Assembly: GCA_905234355.1 (NCBI GenBank)
Contig: CAJOHP010000074.1
Location: forward strand, 1 to 9,762
Reading direction: 5' to 3'
DNA length: 9,762 bases
DNA from: an uncultured Prevotella sp.
GTDB taxonomy: Bacteria; Bacteroidota; Bacteroidia; Bacteroidales; Bacteroidaceae
Shown here: in pieces, positions 7,247 to 9,762 of the stretch
How the letters are laid out: each line of letters starts with the position of its first letter
How positions within the stretch are numbered: the first letter of the stretch is position 1
Made by a program: the position numbers and the translations under genes
Notes under the pieces: model-generated
The model's input: only the letters and a program-made list of their open reading frames with translations
Database searches by the model: none
Told to the model about the DNA's origin: nothing

Positions 7247-9762
7247 ATGGCAACAACACCTCACCCCGCCCACCGCCGATGGCTGCTGCTCGCAGCCGCA
7301 GCCATAGCAGCACTGCTGCCCCTGACGCTCAGCGCACAGCTCGACGGGCGATACAACAGCGCGCGGCCACTCGTCATTGCATGCGACTGGGAATTCCCGC
7401 CCTACGAGTTCAGCAACAACGAAGGACAGCCCGACGGCATCAACGTGCAGGTGATGAGCGCCATACTCACGGAGATGAAGATACCCCACCGCTTTGTCAT
7501 GAAAGAGTGGTACCAGGCCGCGGCCGACTTCGAGCGCCACCGCGCCGACCTCATCTTCGACCCTGTCTTCCGCTACCGCTCGCAGCCCTACTATGCCTCG
7601 CGCAGCGTGATGAGCTACTATAATATAAAGGTGGCCTCGCGCAAGGACACACCCCCCATCGATTCCGTCAGCCAGCTCGACAAGACCAGCCGCCTCGTGC
7701 TGAAGAAGAACGACATCACCACGCTCGACATCCTGCACGGCGTGGCACCCGCACTGAGCGCCGACGCACGGTCGGCGGCCGAGGCACTCATGGGCATCGC
7801 CGACAGCACCTACGACTACTTCGTCTGGGGCGAGGAGCCGCTGAAGTGGAGCCTCAAGGAGATGAACCTGCAAGGCATCGTCATAGGTGCGCTCGACGTT
7901 CCCGCAGGCGAGATACACTTCGTGGGCTACGACAAGGAACTCATCGACGAGATAGACGACCGCTATGCACGCATGGAGCAGGACGGGCAGATAGAGCAGA
8001 TATACAGCAAGTGGTTTCACCACGACACCGAGCAAGACAACGCCTCGCCCTTTGCCATCTATGCCACGCTGGCCTTCCTGCTCATCGTCCTGGCCCTGCT
8101 GCTCTCCAACCGCCTGGCCAAGCGGCGCGCCAAGAGCGCCACACGCAAGAGCATGGAGCTGGAGAACATACTGCGCCAGGCCGTCAACATGAGTCAGAGC
8201 GCTGTCATACTCTACGACCCACAGTCGAAGCTCTTCATCAACCGCTACGGCGACATGCTGCCCGAGGAGGGCATCACACGCGAGCAGTTCAGCGAGCACA
8301 TACACCCCATGGAGGTCGCCACCATCAACAAGGCCATCGACCGCCTCTTCAGCGGCAAGACCACACCATCGGCCATCAGCATACGATGGAAGCCCTTCCC
8401 CTGCGACCACCTCGCCGTCGAGACACAGCGCACAGAGTGGCAGCATCTCAGCGGACACGCCTTTGCCGAGGTCGACGACAACGGCATGACCAGCCTCGTC
8501 GTCTTCTCCGTGAGATACGTCACAGCAGAGACGCTCGAGGAGCAAGACAACCGCGAGACCAGCAGCCGATACACACGCATGTTCGACACGTCGCTCGTAG
8601 CCATGTCATTCTACGACACCGACGGATACCTCGTAGACCTCAACCAGAAGATGCGCGACCTGTGCGGATTCGACAAAGAGGGAGAGAAGTTCTTCAGGCA
8701 GACACGGCTCTTCGACGCTGTCTACTTCCGCGACGACCTGCCACGAGACTTGACCGGCCAGTTCTACGTCTGCCAGCACATTCACTACCCCGAGCTCGGA
8801 ATAGACAAGTTCATCGAGCTCCGCATACGACCCCTCTACGACGACGACGGACAGCTCACCTACTACACCGTCACCGCACGCGACGTGGGCGTGGAGCGCG
8901 CCATCGAACTCGAGCTGCAGCGACACGAGAAGGAGATGATGCACACCAACGAAAGAATCAATGCCTACGAGCTGCAGCTGCAGTACCTGCTGGAGCACAG
9001 CAGCATGTTTGTGTGGGAGTTCGACCTCGCCACACAGAGCATCACCTTCTCCCGCTCACTGAGCAAGGTGGAGTTTACCCATAGCCGCGAAGACTACATA
9101 GGATGGATGGTCGAGAGCGAGCGTGAGCAGGCCAACAACAACCTCATGGAGAAGATGAAGAACGGCCTGGACTTCAACGCCGTGCACCACTTCACCCACA
9201 CCCCCTTCAACAGCCAGCCCTGCTGGTATGCGCTGAGCGGCATGCCCGCGCTCACCCCCGACAAGCGGCTGAAGGGATACTTCGGCATAGCGCGCGACAT
9301 CACCCCGCTCATGGAGGCCCAGGAGCAGCTGCGACGCGAGACCAAGCGCGCCGACGAGTCGGGCATGCTCAAGAGCGTCTTCCTGGCCAACATGACCCAC
9401 GAGATACGCACGCCGCTCAACGCCATCGTGGGATTCAGCGACCTGCTGCAGGTCATCGACGACGCCAACGACAGGCGAGAGTTCATACGCATCATACGCA
9501 ACAACTGCGACATGCTGCTCAGGCTCATCAACGATATCATCGAGGCCAGCAACATGAACCAAGGCCCCATCGCCATAGAAGAGAACGACGTAGACTTTGC
9601 CGTGGCCTTCAGCGACATCTGCCAGACACTGGCACAGCGCGTGGAAGAGCCCGGCGTGCAGTTCATCGTAGACAATCCCTACGCCACCTTCCCCACCCGG
9701 CTGGACAAGGGACGCATGCAGCAGGTCATCACCAACTTCACCACCAACGCAGTGAAGTACAC
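7247..9762 (+). CDS. Solute-binding/PAS sensor histidine kinase, 3' end beyond window
   Basis: The frame opens with ATG at 7247, 16 bp after the previous stop, and stays open to the window end (838 full codons). A signal peptide (residues 1-30, cleavage after LSA, before QLDG) is followed by a family-3 solute-binding domain (about 41-262; ACDWEFPPYEF at its start, YSKWF at its end), a membrane helix (269-287), three PAS-like domains (about 308-425, 441-555, 577-690), a coiled linker and HisKA (about 706-775). The H box NMTHEIRTPLN keeps the acceptor His718 (CAC, 9398-9400). The sequence stops in the N box (TTNAVKY, Asn834), so the ATP lid, the G boxes and any receiver domain are outside. It is collinear with the upstream kinase and clearly paralogous, which suggests tandem duplication and co-transcription. 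It probably senses a small periplasmic ligand and autophosphorylates; ligand and partner regulator are unknown. Confidence 0.9.
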   Translation, partial: MATTPHPAHRRWLLLAAAAIAALLPLTLSAQLDGRYNSARPLVIACDWEFPPYEFSNNEGQPDGINVQVMSAILTEMKIPHRFVMKEWYQAAADFERHRADLIFDPVFRYRSQPYYASRSVMSYYNIKVASRKDTPPIDSVSQLDKTSRLVLKKNDITTLDILHGVAPALSADARSAAEALMGIADSTYDYFVWGEEPLKWSLKEMNLQGIVIGALDVPAGEIHFVGYDKELIDEIDDRYARMEQDGQIEQIYSKWFHHDTEQDNASPFAIYATLAFLLIVLALLLSNRLAKRRAKSATRKSMELENILRQAVNMSQSAVILYDPQSKLFINRYGDMLPEEGITREQFSEHIHPMEVATINKAIDRLFSGKTTPSAISIRWKPFPCDHLAVETQRTEWQHLSGHAFAEVDDNGMTSLVVFSVRYVTAETLEEQDNRETSSRYTRMFDTSLVAMSFYDTDGYLVDLNQKMRDLCGFDKEGEKFFRQTRLFDAVYFRDDLPRDLTGQFYVCQHIHYPELGIDKFIELRIRPLYDDDGQLTYYTVTARDVGVERAIELELQRHEKEMMHTNERINAYELQLQYLLEHSSMFVWEFDLATQSITFSRSLSKVEFTHSREDYIGWMVESEREQANNNLMEKMKNGLDFNAVHHFTHTPFNSQPCWYALSGMPALTPDKRLKGYFGIARDITPLMEAQEQLRRETKRADESGMLKSVFLANMTHEIRTPLNAIVGFSDLLQVIDDANDRREFIRIIRNNCDMLLRLINDIIEASNMNQGPIAIEENDVDFAVAFSDICQTLAQRVEEPGVQFIVDNPYATFPTRLDKGRMQQVITNFTTNAVKY

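Noticed and set aside
1..9762. CRISPR array, tRNA/rRNA, insertion sequence or phage genes
   Set aside because: No regularly spaced direct repeats, cloverleaf-like segment, transposase motifs or terminal inverted repeats with target duplications were seen on either strand.

Overview
The window looks like part of a Bacteroidota chromosome, most likely Bacteroidales and possibly a GC-rich Prevotellaceae member. Three things support this. A DUF2723 membrane protein of more than 1100 residues is typical of this phylum. Two promoters carry the phylum-specific -7 element TAnnTTTG. The sensor kinases have the solute-binding/PAS/HisKA layout common in Bacteroidales. Genes are GC-rich with strong codon bias: TTA, CTA and TCA are nearly absent, yet Ile ATA is common. 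The genus is an inference. No mobile element, RNA gene or CRISPR array is visible.

Layout, all genes on the + strand. Bases 1-368 are intergenic: a GC-rich double hairpin at the left edge, then unassigned sequence, then a promoter region with a -7 box and several small repeats. Bases 369-4341 hold a two-gene unit: a large DUF2723 (TMEM260-like, GT-C fold) membrane protein, followed 7 bp later by a small cytosolic NodB-type polysaccharide deacetylase. Its likely terminator begins inside the last codons of the deacetylase gene. Bases 4364-4446 carry a textbook Bacteroidota promoter (TTTG-N19-TAACTTTG). It drives a second unit of two tandem, paralogous membrane sensor kinases (4447-7230, and 7247 to beyond the window end). 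Each has a signal peptide, a periplasmic family-3 solute-binding domain, one transmembrane helix, three PAS-like domains, HisKA and HATPase_c. The second is cut by the window edge at its N box.

The main finding is that the first kinase has Tyr (residue 712) where the phospho-acceptor His should be in an otherwise well-kept H box (NMSYEIRTPLN). Its ATP-binding motifs look intact, and the neighbouring paralogue keeps His (NMTHEIRTPLN). This suggests a pseudo-histidine kinase paired with an active kinase, perhaps as a heteromeric or phosphatase-biased two-ligand sensor. A more speculative link is that the periplasmic domains of both kinases contain sequons of the Bacteroidota O-glycosylation type, D-(S/T)-(hydrophobic or T), next to a gene for a GT-C protein related to O-mannosyltransferases. 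No response regulator is visible, so the output of the pair is unknown from this window.
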